From assembly GCF_000337735.1 (NCBI RefSeq), contig NZ_AOHX01000038.1, forward strand, positions 1-41,802: DNA of 41,802 nt, in the 5' to 3' direction. Positions within the stretch are counted from its first letter, which is position 1. Each line of letters starts with the position of its first letter. The DNA is from Natronorubrum sulfidifaciens JCM 14089. Its GTDB lineage: Archaea; Halobacteriota; Halobacteria; Halobacteriales; Natrialbaceae. The position numbers and the translations under genes were made by a program. This document shows positions 7,682 through 15,966 of the stretch, piece after piece. Below the pieces are notes generated by a model, which did not search any database, had not been told where the DNA came from, and saw only the letters and a program-made list of their open reading frames with translations.

Positions 7682-9352
7682 GTGGTCGTCGTCTGGCAGT
7701 TTCTCCCCTTACTGATCGCCTACGCTCGCGATCGACGTCGGTTTTTCCTGTTCGGTCGCCCACGACAGGTTGACCCCGAAACCCACCGCCACCGAGCCGA
7801 GGTGTTACTCGAGTCGCTGTTGACCCTCGGGCCGACGTTTATCAAACTCGGCCAACTGCTCTCGACGCGACCCGATATCTTGCCGCCGTCGTACATCGAG
7901 GTCCTTGCGTCGCTGCAAGACGACGTGCCGCCCGCCGAGTGGGCGGGCGCGAAGGCGGTGCTCGAGGACGAACTCGGCCCGCTCGAGGACAACTTCGCAG
8001 CGTTCGAAACCGAAGCGATCAGCGGGGCGAGTCTGGGACAGGTGTATCGGGCACGGCTCGATGCCGAGACCGATTCGGGGAGGGACAACCTCGACTATGG
8101 CCGTGATGTTGCCGTCAAGATCCGGCGGCCGGAGATCGAACCGCTCGTCAAGGCGGATCTGCGGGTGATCCGGTGGTCGCTGCCGATCCTGTTGTACTTC
8201 GTTGGTGAGTCACGAGCGTTTTCCCTCGAGAACCTCGCCGACGAGTTTGCAAAGACCATCCGCGAGGAGATGGACTACGAGCGCGAGGCGGCGATGTTAC
8301 AGGAGATCCGTGACAACTTCGACGGCGACGACCGCTTTGTCATCCCCGACGTGATCGAGAGCCACTCGGGACCGCGTGTGCTCACGATGGAGTACATCGA
8401 GGGGACGAAGATCAACGACGTCGAGGAACTCGATCGAAAGGGGATCGACCGCACACAGGTCGCGGAGGACCTCCAGCGGTCGTATCTCCAGATGATCATC
8501 GACGACGGCGTCTTTCACGCCGATCCGCACCCGGGCAATCTCGCGGTGACCGACGAGGGCCAGGTCGTCTTCTACGACTTCGGGATGTCCGGTCGGGTCG
8601 ACGAGTTCATCCAGCAGAAGATCGTCGAGTTCTACATCGCCGTCGCCAACCAGGACATCGACGCCATTCTCGACGCACTGACCGAGATCGGCACGCTCTC
8701 GCCCGATGCTGACCGGGCCGTGATGGCCGAGGTGATGGAGTTGGCGATTCAGGACGCCCGCGGCGAAGACATCGAACAGTACCGGGTCAACCAGATCATC
8801 GGCCAGATCGAGGACTCGATCTACGAGTTCCCGTTCCGGCTGCCGAAAAACCTCGCGCTCGTCCTGCGGGTCGCGACCGTCGTCGAAGGGGTCTGTGTCA
8901 CCCTCGATTCGGAGTTCGACTTCATCGACACCGCGACCAGCTATCTCACCGAACAGGGCTACCGCGAAGAATCCATCCGGAAGTACCTCGAGGAGTCGGG
9001 CCAGCAACTCCGTCGAACTGGCGAGTCGCTGACCCGAATCGCGCCGAAAGCCGAGCGCACCCTCGACCGACTCGAGCGCGACGACCAGTTCATCCGCATC
9101 GGCGTCGAGGACTCAAACGGCGTGTTCACGACGCTCGCCAAACGGATCATCTACGGCCTGTTGCTCACCATGTCGCTGTTTTCGATGGGGGTCCTCTATG
9201 CACTCGAGGCCCCCGAAGCGTCGGTCGTCGCTGCGGTCTTTTCGGCCGTGGTCGTGATCCAACTCTACCGATCGTTTCGCAAGCCGCGGTCGACCCGTGT
9301 GCGCCCGCAGTTCACCCGACAGAACCTGCGCCAGCGACGTGACGAGGAGTAG
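7682..9352 (+). CDS. ABC1/AarF/UbiB-family kinase-like protein
   Basis: A 556-residue member of the ABC1/UbiB atypical-kinase family, whose bacterial and mitochondrial members support isoprenoid-quinone synthesis; here menaquinone is the likely quinone. Visible elements in order are FIKLGQLLSTR (the family KxGQ motif), SGASLGQVYRA, the ATP-lysine strand VAVKIRR, the catalytic HADPHPGNLAV and the metal motif FYDFGMSG. Two hydrophobic helices near the C-terminus (about 490-540) anchor it to the membrane. The GTG at 7682 is the first standard start. The same frame carries protein-like sequence for 12 further codons upstream (reading ARLVSLRAYKRF), which suggests a start at CTG 7652. It follows Hsp20 by 46 bases and may be co-transcribed. 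Confidence 0.92.
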   Translation: MVVVWQFLPLLIAYARDRRRFFLFGRPRQVDPETHRHRAEVLLESLLTLGPTFIKLGQLLSTRPDILPPSYIEVLASLQDDVPPAEWAGAKAVLEDELGPLEDNFAAFETEAISGASLGQVYRARLDAETDSGRDNLDYGRDVAVKIRRPEIEPLVKADLRVIRWSLPILLYFVGESRAFSLENLADEFAKTIREEMDYEREAAMLQEIRDNFDGDDRFVIPDVIESHSGPRVLTMEYIEGTKINDVEELDRKGIDRTQVAEDLQRSYLQMIIDDGVFHADPHPGNLAVTDEGQVVFYDFGMSGRVDEFIQQKIVEFYIAVANQDIDAILDALTEIGTLSPDADRAVMAEVMELAIQDARGEDIEQYRVNQIIGQIEDSIYEFPFRLPKNLALVLRVATVVEGVCVTLDSEFDFIDTATSYLTEQGYREESIRKYLEESGQQLRRTGESLTRIAPKAERTLDRLERDDQFIRIGVEDSNGVFTTLAKRIIYGLLLTMSLFSMGVLYALEAPEASVVAAVFSAVVVIQLYRSFRKPRSTRVRPQFTRQNLRQRRDEE

Positions 9353-9411
9353 CCGAGCCAGCGCGCACAACCGCGGTCAAACGTTTTTCCGTTGGCGCTC
9401 TATAACGTGGT

Positions 9412-10503
9412 ATGGCCTACGACCGGCTCGCGGCGCTGTCGCTATCGATCGACGACGTCTCACTCGAGCGACTCGAGCGCGAGACTTCAAGTGAGTTTGC
9501 GCGCGTAACGACCGAAATCGCTCTTACTGGCCCCGACGACGACGGCACAACCGTCGTCGGCCGAGGCGAGGACGTCACCTACGAGGCCGACGAACACGAC
9601 GCGCTGGCCCACTCCGGACTGCCCGACCTGACCGGCGACTACACCATCGACTCCGTTTCCTCACGTCTCGAGTCAGTCGATCTCTTTCCCGCAGGCCCGC
9701 CCGACCGCGAAGAGTTTCGAAACTATCGTCGCTGGGGGTTCGAGAGCGCTGCGCTCGACCTCGCGCTTCGACAGGCCGGCACGAACATCGAGAGCGAACT
9801 CGGGCGCTCGCTCGAGCCCGTTCAGTTTGTCGCCAGCACCCGCCTCGGCGAGCCGCCGACGACCGACCGGCTCGAGGCGCTTCGCGAGCGGGTTCCCGAT
9901 CTCGAGTGCAAACTCGATCCGATCCCCGAGTGGGACGAGGATCTCGTGGCCGACATCGTCGATACGGTCGGCTCGGACGGCGTTCGCATCCTCGACTTGA
10001 AAGGCCAGTACGAAGGGACCGACGTCGACGTCCCTGCCGACCCCGAACTGTACGCGCTCGTCCTCGAGGCGTTCCCCGACGCCGTCCTCGAGGACCCTGC
10101 ACTCACCGACGAGACGCGGCCGCTGTTCGACGACCCCGAGGTGCGCCGTCGCGTCTCGTGGGACGCCCCGATTCACGGCGTCGACGACATCGAGGCGCTG
10201 CCGTGGGAGCCCGACTGGCTCAACGTCAAACCCTCGCGCTTTGGCTCGCTCGAGTCGCTGCTCGAGGCAATCGACTACTGTGTCGACCGGGACATCCGCT
10301 GTTACGGCGGCGGCCAGTTCGAACTCGGCGTCGGCCGCGGGCAGATTCAGTTGCTGGCGTCGCTGTGCTACCCTGACGGGCCGAACGACGTTGCGCCGCG
10401 AGCCTACAACGACCCCGAACTCGGCGCATCGTTGCCCTCGAGTCCGCTCGAGCCACCGGCCGAACCGCATGGGTTTCGGTGGTCTGACTCGGGCTCCGAC
10501 TGA
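9412..10503 (+). CDS. Enolase-superfamily-like protein
   Basis: A 363-residue protein that resembles the enolase / o-succinylbenzoate-synthase superfamily. After an N-terminal capping region, the barrel shows an Asp in ILDLKGQYEG, acidic residues in AVLEDPA, Asp in SWDAPI and Lys in LNVKPSRFG, in the order expected for the three metal ligands and the second catalytic lysine. YGGGQFELGVGRGQ near the end matches the closing strand and loop. The substrate is not evident, and the spacing differs enough from MenC that menaquinone synthesis should not be assumed, although a quinone-linked ABC1 gene lies immediately upstream. The ATG at 9412 has a T-rich element about 30 bases before it. Confidence 0.78.
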   Translation: MAYDRLAALSLSIDDVSLERLERETSSEFARVTTEIALTGPDDDGTTVVGRGEDVTYEADEHDALAHSGLPDLTGDYTIDSVSSRLESVDLFPAGPPDREEFRNYRRWGFESAALDLALRQAGTNIESELGRSLEPVQFVASTRLGEPPTTDRLEALRERVPDLECKLDPIPEWDEDLVADIVDTVGSDGVRILDLKGQYEGTDVDVPADPELYALVLEAFPDAVLEDPALTDETRPLFDDPEVRRRVSWDAPIHGVDDIEALPWEPDWLNVKPSRFGSLESLLEAIDYCVDRDIRCYGGGQFELGVGRGQIQLLASLCYPDGPNDVAPRAYNDPELGASLPSSPLEPPAEPHGFRWSDSGSD

Positions 10504-10541
10504 TGCGATCAGCCGCCGTCGTGAGTGGCTCCGTCCGCTGG

Positions 10542-11114
10542 TCATCGACTGCGGCCGCGCCGACAGTTACCCCACAGCACCGTCGGCGAATCGTCGTCCT
10601 TGTCGGCGCGTTTGACGTCTCGACAGAGCTCGAACGCACCGTAGCGCTCTCGCTCGAGCAGCCGAGCTGCCAGCTCCGGGGCGACCGAGACGCGCCGACA
10701 CTCTCCCTCGACGAACAGGCCACCGGGACCGAACGTGAACTCGACGTCGTAGTGGTCGACGCGTTCCTCGCGTTCGTCGAGGATGGGATGGATCGCCTCG
10801 AGGACGGCTGCCACGTACTCGAAGAGAAGCGTCATCCCGGGCGCGTCGGTCGTCTCGAGATCGACGCGGACGATGGGAACGACCAGCGGTGTCTCGGTCT
10901 CGCTGTCGACGACGGCGATCCGACGAACCGTCGGCGACTGCTCGAGATGGGTGGCGGTGCCCGTCTCGAGGCGCTCGGCGAGTCGTTCGTCGAGGTCGTT
11001 GGCGAGTGTATGCCGACCGCGGGGTTGCCACCGCCGGCGGACGACACGCGCCAGCCCCACACCGATCAGCAGGACGACGCTCACGCCGACGCCGGCGATG
11101 AGAGTGTCGATCAT
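10542..11114 (-). CDS. Membrane-anchored hypothetical protein (190 aa)
   Basis: Unrecognised. The N-terminus is one transmembrane helix (about residues 2-24, DTLIAGVGVSVVLLIGVGLA) followed by a basic stop-transfer segment (RVVRRRWQPRGR), placing the remaining roughly 155 residues in the cytosol. The soluble part is alpha/beta with a run of beta-strand-like segments (RRIAVVDSETETPLVVPIV, YDVEFTFGPGGLFVEG) and an Arg-rich end. The ATG at 11114 places the membrane helix directly at the start; the longer frame to 11186 adds residues without protein character. It is convergent with the enolase-like gene (38 bases) and divergent from aIF5A. Confidence 0.72.
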   Translation of the reverse strand: MIDTLIAGVGVSVVLLIGVGLARVVRRRWQPRGRHTLANDLDERLAERLETGTATHLEQSPTVRRIAVVDSETETPLVVPIVRVDLETTDAPGMTLLFEYVAAVLEAIHPILDEREERVDHYDVEFTFGPGGLFVEGECRRVSVAPELAARLLERERYGAFELCRDVKRADKDDDSPTVLWGNCRRGRSR

Positions 11115-11250
11115 TGTGGATCGCTTGTCGGGCCAGCCAGTAGTGGATTCCTGTTGGAGCAGTGATGCGTGTCCCTGTTGGCCCACAACCCTCGAGCGGC
11201 CGGTGTTGACGTGTTAACGGACCAACTCTCTCCAGCGGCCATTCCAAACG

Positions 11251-11258
11251 GTTTATGG
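11251..11258 (+). promoter_or_regulatory. TATA-like box of the aIF5A gene
   Basis: The T/A-rich stretch GTTTATGG, preceded by a purine-rich BRE-like ccaaacg, lies about 24-31 bases before the ATG at 11282. That spacing predicts transcription starting at or within a few bases of the start codon, a leaderless message as is usual for haloarchaeal housekeeping genes. Confidence 0.6.
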
Positions 11259-11281
11259 CCGTCGGTTGATTACCCCGGGAC

Positions 11282-11656
11282 ATGGCGAAACAGCAGACCG
11301 AAGTTCGCGAACTCCAGGAAGGAAGTTACGTCATAATTGACGACGCAGCCTGTAAAATCAACGCCTACTCGACGGCCAAGCCGGGTAAACACGGCAGCGC
11401 AAAGGCCCGTGTCGAGGCCAAAGGCGTCTTCGACGGCAAGAAGCGCTCGTTCTCCCAGCCCGTCGACGCGAAGATCTGGGTCCCGATCATCGAGCGCAAA
11501 AACGGACAGGTCGTCTCGGTCGACGGCGATGACATGCAGGTCATGGACTTAGAAACGTACGAAACGATCACCATGCGTATCCCCGAAGACGCAGACGTCT
11601 CCCCTGACGAGAACATCGAGTACCTCGAGATGGAAGACCAGCGAAAGATCGTCTAA
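11282..11656 (+). CDS. eif5A: Translation initiation factor aIF5A
   Basis: A 124-residue archaeal IF5A, an elongation and termination factor that relieves ribosome stalling. Lys36 in [11 protein letters not shown] sits at the tip of the N-terminal domain loop and is the residue converted to deoxyhypusine or hypusine. An SH3-like N-terminal domain is followed by an OB-fold C-terminal domain, and the length matches the archaeal family. The stop TAA overlaps by one base with the ATG of the agmatinase gene, so the two are translated from one message. Agmatinase makes putrescine from agmatine, and the archaeal deoxyhypusine pathway draws on agmatine or polyamines, so the pairing is functionally sensible. 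Confidence 0.97.
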   Translation: MAKQQTEVRELQEGSYVIIDDAACKINAYSTAKPGKHGSAKARVEAKGVFDGKKRSFSQPVDAKIWVPIIERKNGQVVSVDGDDMQVMDLETYETITMRIPEDADVSPDENIEYLEMEDQRKIV

Positions 11657-12570
11657 TGTTTCCCGGGGCGACTGCCGAACACGAGGGGACCGACACACAC
11701 GGACACGAGTCCGATGATGACGGCACCACCGACGCGCGAGGCCGAGAGGCCGGCCGCGGTGGCGCGAACTTCGTGGTCGTCGGTGCGCCTCTGGACGCCA
11801 CGACGACCTTTCAGCCGGGGACCCGATTCGGTCCCCGACGCATCCGTACGTTTGCAGAACCGTTCGACGATTACGACCGTCGAACCGACCAGTACTTTTC
11901 GGAGCTCGGTGTCGTCGACCACGGCGACGTCCGCGCATGGGATGACGTCGAGGCGTACCTCGAGTGGCTCGAGGGAACGCTGCGAGACGTCGTCTGGGAC
12001 GACGCGATCCCCCTGACGCTTGGGGGTGAACACACCGTCTCGCTCGCGGGTGCACGCGCGGTCGAACCCGAAGTCGTCGTCTCACTCGACGCCCATCTCG
12101 ACCTCCGCGATGCCTACGACGGGAATCCGCTCTCACACGCCGCCGTGATGCGCCGGATTCTCGACGACACCGACTCGGTCGAGGAACTGATCGTCCTCGG
12201 TGCTCGAACCGGCAGCGAAGCCGAGTGGGAACGGGCGGCCGACGACGACGTGACCGTCGTCGCTCCCGAAGCCGTCGGCGACTGGTCGTTCGGGGACCGA
12301 CTCGAGGGCCGAGACGTCTATCTGAGCGTCGACACCGACGCGGCCGACCCCGCGTACGCGCCGGGGACGGGGACGATGGAGCCCTTTGGCCTCGAGCCAC
12401 GCGAACTCCGCGATGTCGTCCGCGACGTCGCACCGCACACGAGCGGCTTCGATGTGGTCGAGGTCAACGACCGTGACGACGGCCAGACCGCATCGCTCGC
12501 GGGCAAACTCGTCCGGGAGTTCGTCTTTTCGAACGCGGAAGCGGCGTCGGACGCGTCGCGCTCGGCGTAA
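11656..12570 (+). CDS. speB: Agmatinase (ureohydrolase family)
   Basis: A 304-residue ureohydrolase that splits agmatine into putrescine and urea using a two-manganese centre. The metal ligands are visible: GGEHT, SLDAHLDLRD (DAHxD), the His of LSHAAV, and DTDAADPAYAPGTG (DxDxxDP). An N-terminal extension of about 35 Asp/Gly/His-rich residues precedes the catalytic fold and is probably disordered. The ATG at 11656 overlaps the aIF5A stop (taatg), showing translational coupling. The product probably helps balance the agmatine/putrescine pool that feeds aIF5A modification. Arginase or another guanidinohydrolase specificity cannot be fully excluded. Confidence 0.92.
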   Translation: MFPGATAEHEGTDTHGHESDDDGTTDARGREAGRGGANFVVVGAPLDATTTFQPGTRFGPRRIRTFAEPFDDYDRRTDQYFSELGVVDHGDVRAWDDVEAYLEWLEGTLRDVVWDDAIPLTLGGEHTVSLAGARAVEPEVVVSLDAHLDLRDAYDGNPLSHAAVMRRILDDTDSVEELIVLGARTGSEAEWERAADDDVTVVAPEAVGDWSFGDRLEGRDVYLSVDTDAADPAYAPGTGTMEPFGLEPRELRDVVRDVAPHTSGFDVVEVNDRDDGQTASLAGKLVREFVFSNAEAASDASRSA

Positions 12571-12649
12571 CTGCGCCGTTATTTTTCGTCGGTATCGACG
12601 ACTCGCGCCGATCACCAGCGTTATGCTCGCTCCAGCGACCCACACGCGT

Positions 12650-13150
12650 ATGTCGATCAGACCGTACGATCCGGCGTCGGATGCCGACGCCCTCTGGGCG
12701 TTGAAACGGGCCTTCGAAACCGGACTCGGAGCCAACACCGGCAGCGACGAGAAAGAAAGTCGATACGCCGACAAGCTCACCGACGACTACCGTGAGGGCT
12801 ATCTCGAGTGGGTCGACCGCTGTGTCGCCCACGACGAGCGGAGCGTGCAGGTTGCCGTCGCTGACGACGGTCCCGACTCTGCCCTGACCGGCTACGTCTT
12901 TGTCCTTCCCGACAGCCACGCCTACATCTGGGACGCCGCCGTTCTCAACGAAATCTACGTCGACGAGCCGTTCAGAGGGACCGGCGTGGCGGACGCGTTG
13001 ATCGACGCCGCCGTCTCCGCCGTCCGCGAGCAGGACCTCCCACTCGAGCGACTCGTCCTCGACGTCGACCGGGAAAACGACCGCGCACAGGCGTTCTACG
13101 AGCGCCACGGGTTCGACCACTGGGGCGAGCTGGTCGCTCGGGAGCTCTGA
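12650..13150 (+). CDS. GNAT-family N-acetyltransferase
   Basis: A 166-residue GNAT acetyltransferase that moves acetyl groups from acetyl-CoA to an amine; the acceptor is unknown. The acetyl-CoA pyrophosphate loop is seen in VDEPFRGTGVADALIDAAV (the R/QxxGxG/A motif), and the closing strand and helix in DRENDRAQAFYERHGF. It starts with the usual first strand MSIRPYDPASD. The ATG at 12650 is chosen because that strand begins at once; an upstream in-frame ATG at 12623 would add nine residues. A T-run (gttatttttcg, 12579-12589) between agmatinase and this gene could terminate the upstream operon or form part of a promoter. Confidence 0.88.
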   Translation: MSIRPYDPASDADALWALKRAFETGLGANTGSDEKESRYADKLTDDYREGYLEWVDRCVAHDERSVQVAVADDGPDSALTGYVFVLPDSHAYIWDAAVLNEIYVDEPFRGTGVADALIDAAVSAVREQDLPLERLVLDVDRENDRAQAFYERHGFDHWGELVAREL

Positions 13151-13165
13151 GCAGCCGGTTTACGG

Positions 13166-13345
13166 TCAGAAAGGCGCTGCTCTCGAGGCCACGGCACCAT
13201 CGCACGACTTGTGTGCCGCCACCAGCAGGTCGAACGCGCTCCGAGTCGCGAGTTCTCGGGCCGCCTCAACGAGTGGTCGCTCGAGGGACGCATCGATCCG
13301 CAGCGGCCAGCAGTCGCTGTGTGTCCCGGTGACTTGCACGTGCAC
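13166..13345 (-). CDS. Candidate 59-residue small protein
   Basis: A frame below the usual length cut-off starts with GTG and reads VHVQVTGTHSDCWPLRIDAS, then an amphipathic helix rich in Leu, Glu, Arg and Ala, then AAHKSCDGA. Its composition resembles real protein much more than the other five frames here, and it fills an otherwise empty 290-base gap between the acetyltransferase and cytochrome oxidase genes. It has two Cys and several His, so a metal site is possible. No TATA box is obvious. Chance coding remains possible. Confidence 0.35.
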   Translation of the reverse strand: MHVQVTGTHSDCWPLRIDASLERPLVEAARELATRSAFDLLVAAHKSCDGAVASRAAPF

Positions 13346-13440
13346 CGCACACGTTGATACTGGCCATCAGTGACGGATGATCTGATGATGGCACCGACAC
13401 CTCCAGTGAGCAGGCTGTGGCCGTTCGGTGGTGCTCCCGT

Positions 13441-15900
13441 ATGAGTGAACTGCCGCCGATGACGTCGGTCAAGCGGTGGCTCGTCACGACGAACCACAAG
13501 GACGTTGGACTCCTCTATCTCGCCACGTCGCTGTTTTTCCTGCTGCTTGGTGGCGTCCTCGCGTTGTTGTTTCGGCTCCATCTGTGGGAGGCGGGCGGGA
13601 CGGGGCTGCTCTCGGGCAACGAGTTCAATCAGGCCGTCTCGGCACACGGACTGTTGATGGTGTTCTGGTTCCTGTCGCCGATCGCGACGGGGTTTGCGAA
13701 CTATTTCGTTCCGCTCCAGATCGGGGCGAAAGACCTCGCGTTCCCGCGACTGAACGCCATGAGCTACTGGTTCTATCTGTTCTCGGGGCTCCTGTTCGTG
13801 ATCTCGTTCTTTCAGGGCCGGACGTTCGCCGGTGGGTGGACGATGTACGCGCCGCTGAACGTGCCGATGTACACGCCTGCGATGGAGGCGGCGACCGGCG
13901 GCAACGGGGCAGTCCTCGCGTTGATCCTGTTCGTCCTCTCGATCACCATCGGCACGGTCAACTTCATCACGACGATCCACCGCTCGCGCGCGGAAGGGCT
14001 CGGCCTCTGGAACATGCCGCTTTTCACCTGGTCGTGGCTGTTGACGGTCTGGATGATGCTGTTCGCGTTCGCCGCACTGCTGGCCGCGTTGTTGTTGCAG
14101 GCGACCGATCGCGTCTTCCTCACGCAGTATCTGGCCACCGATCAGGGCTCGAGTCTGCTGTGGGGGCACCTGTTCTGGTTCTTCGGCCATCCAGAGGTGT
14201 ACATCGTCTTCTTCCCCGCGTTGGGGATCATGTTCGAGACGTTCCAGACGTTCACCGGCCGACGACTTGTCGGCCGCAAGTGGGTCATCATCGCGATGGT
14301 CCTCGTGGCCGTTCAGTCCTTTTTGGTCTGGATGCACCACATGTTCCTGACGACGATCAACTTAGAGATCAAGACGCTGTTCATGGCGACGACGATCGGG
14401 ATCTCGTTACCGTTCGACCTGATGGTCTTCGCGCTGATTTACACGATGGTCAAAGGACGGATTCGGTTCACGACGCCGTTTCTCTTTAGCCTCGGTGCGC
14501 TCGTCCTGTTTATTCTCGGTGGCATTACTGGCGTCTTCCTCGGCGCTGTCGTGCTCGACTACGAGTTCCGTGGCACCTACTGGGTCGTCGCCCACTTTCA
14601 CTACGTGATGGTCTCGGGCGTCACGGCGTTGATCGGCGGCCTCTACTACTGGTGGCCGAAGCTCTCCGGAAAAATGTACTCCGAGACGCTCGGCAAACTC
14701 AATTTTGCCGTCTACTTCATCGGGTTCAATCTGCTGTACTTCCCGATGTTCCTCGCGTGGGAGACGCCACGCCGCGTCTTCACCTACACCGAGGGAACGC
14801 AACTCTACCACCAGATGGCGACCGTCGGCGCGTTCGTCCTCGGTGTGTCGTTTCTGATCATGTTCTACACGTTCGCAAAGAGTTGGGTGTCGGGACCGGA
14901 CGCCCCCGACAACCCGTGGGAGTTCTCCCGTACCGCCGAGTGGGCGACCGGCTCGCCCCCGCCGCTCGAGAACTGGGATGGACGGCCAAGCTACGCCAGT
15001 GGTCGCCTCGAGTTCGTCGACGAGGCGTCGGCAACGACCGACGGCGGGGTGGTGGCCGACGACCGCCACCAGGAAGACCACGCCGACCACGCCAGTATCT
15101 GGCCGCTCGGTATCGGCTTCGGGATGTTCGTCTTCTTCCTCGGGCTGACGGGGATCACGCCGTACATGGTTGCGTTCGCGGAGGGAACCGGCACGGCTCC
15201 CGACACGCTCGTCGGTACTGGTGCCGAGCAGAACATCCTGTATCCGGTGTTGATGGTCCTCGGTGTCGGGATACTCGGCTATACGCTGTTTAACTACGGG
15301 CGCGAGCAGTTCATCGCCCCCGAGCTGGCGATCGCCGAGCGCTGGCCGTTCGAAGGCGTCGGGACGACGAAAGTCGGCGTGTGGGTGTTCCTCGCCTCCG
15401 ACGTCGTCGTTTTCGGGGCCGTGATCGGGGCGTACGTCTTCATGCGCCTCCACATGGGCTGGGGGAACTGGGAGACCGTTCCCTTCGCCTCCTGGCCCGG
15501 CCTGCTCAACACCTACGTCTTGCTGACCTCGAGTTTCACGGTCGTCCTCGCACTCGTCTTCGCCGAGCGACAGAACAAGCGGGGACTGCTCGGTGCAATG
15601 AGCGCGACGGTGGTGCTCGGCCTGACGTTCATGGGTATCAAGGCCTACGAGTACAGCGTGAAGTTCGCCGACGGCGAGTACTGGTGGTACGGCCTCGAGT
15701 ACTCGATCTACTACGTCACGACTGGCCTGCACGCGCTTCACGTGCTCTTTGGACTGCTGATCGCGGTCTTTATGATCTACCGGATTGCGAGCGTCAACGC
15801 CTATCTCGAGGACGAACGGCCGGTGGAGTTTTTCGGCCTCTACTGGCACTTCGTCGACATCGTGTGGGTGTTCCTGTTCCCGCTGTTCTATCTGATGTAG
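13441..15900 (+). CDS. coxA: Cytochrome c oxidase subunit I+III fusion
   Basis: This 819-residue membrane protein joins heme-copper oxidase subunit I (about 1-560) to subunit III (about 580-819), the terminal oxidase core. The binuclear-centre signature GHPEVYIVFFPALGIM supplies the CuB histidine, the Glu of A-type oxidases and the Tyr cross-linked to His. HHMF and HFHYVMVSG give the other CuB and heme ligands. KDLAFPRLN keeps the D-channel Asp and first Asn; IKTLFMATT suggests the K-channel Lys. Subunit III supplies seven further helices. A linker of about 60 acidic residues joins the halves. ATG 13441 gives the usual start MSELPPMTS. No subunit II gene is beside it. Confidence 0.96.
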   Translation: MSELPPMTSVKRWLVTTNHKDVGLLYLATSLFFLLLGGVLALLFRLHLWEAGGTGLLSGNEFNQAVSAHGLLMVFWFLSPIATGFANYFVPLQIGAKDLAFPRLNAMSYWFYLFSGLLFVISFFQGRTFAGGWTMYAPLNVPMYTPAMEAATGGNGAVLALILFVLSITIGTVNFITTIHRSRAEGLGLWNMPLFTWSWLLTVWMMLFAFAALLAALLLQATDRVFLTQYLATDQGSSLLWGHLFWFFGHPEVYIVFFPALGIMFETFQTFTGRRLVGRKWVIIAMVLVAVQSFLVWMHHMFLTTINLEIKTLFMATTIGISLPFDLMVFALIYTMVKGRIRFTTPFLFSLGALVLFILGGITGVFLGAVVLDYEFRGTYWVVAHFHYVMVSGVTALIGGLYYWWPKLSGKMYSETLGKLNFAVYFIGFNLLYFPMFLAWETPRRVFTYTEGTQLYHQMATVGAFVLGVSFLIMFYTFAKSWVSGPDAPDNPWEFSRTAEWATGSPPPLENWDGRPSYASGRLEFVDEASATTDGGVVADDRHQEDHADHASIWPLGIGFGMFVFFLGLTGITPYMVAFAEGTGTAPDTLVGTGAEQNILYPVLMVLGVGILGYTLFNYGREQFIAPELAIAERWPFEGVGTTKVGVWVFLASDVVVFGAVIGAYVFMRLHMGWGNWETVPFASWPGLLNTYVLLTSSFTVVLALVFAERQNKRGLLGAMSATVVLGLTFMGIKAYEYSVKFADGEYWWYGLEYSIYYVTTGLHALHVLFGLLIAVFMIYRIASVNAYLEDERPVEFFGLYWHFVDIVWVFLFPLFYLM

Positions 15901-15966
15901 GCGGGCACTCATCGGTCGTTTTGGAGACCAGTCGGATACAAGGGCGTCGCCGCGCAACCTCGAGTC

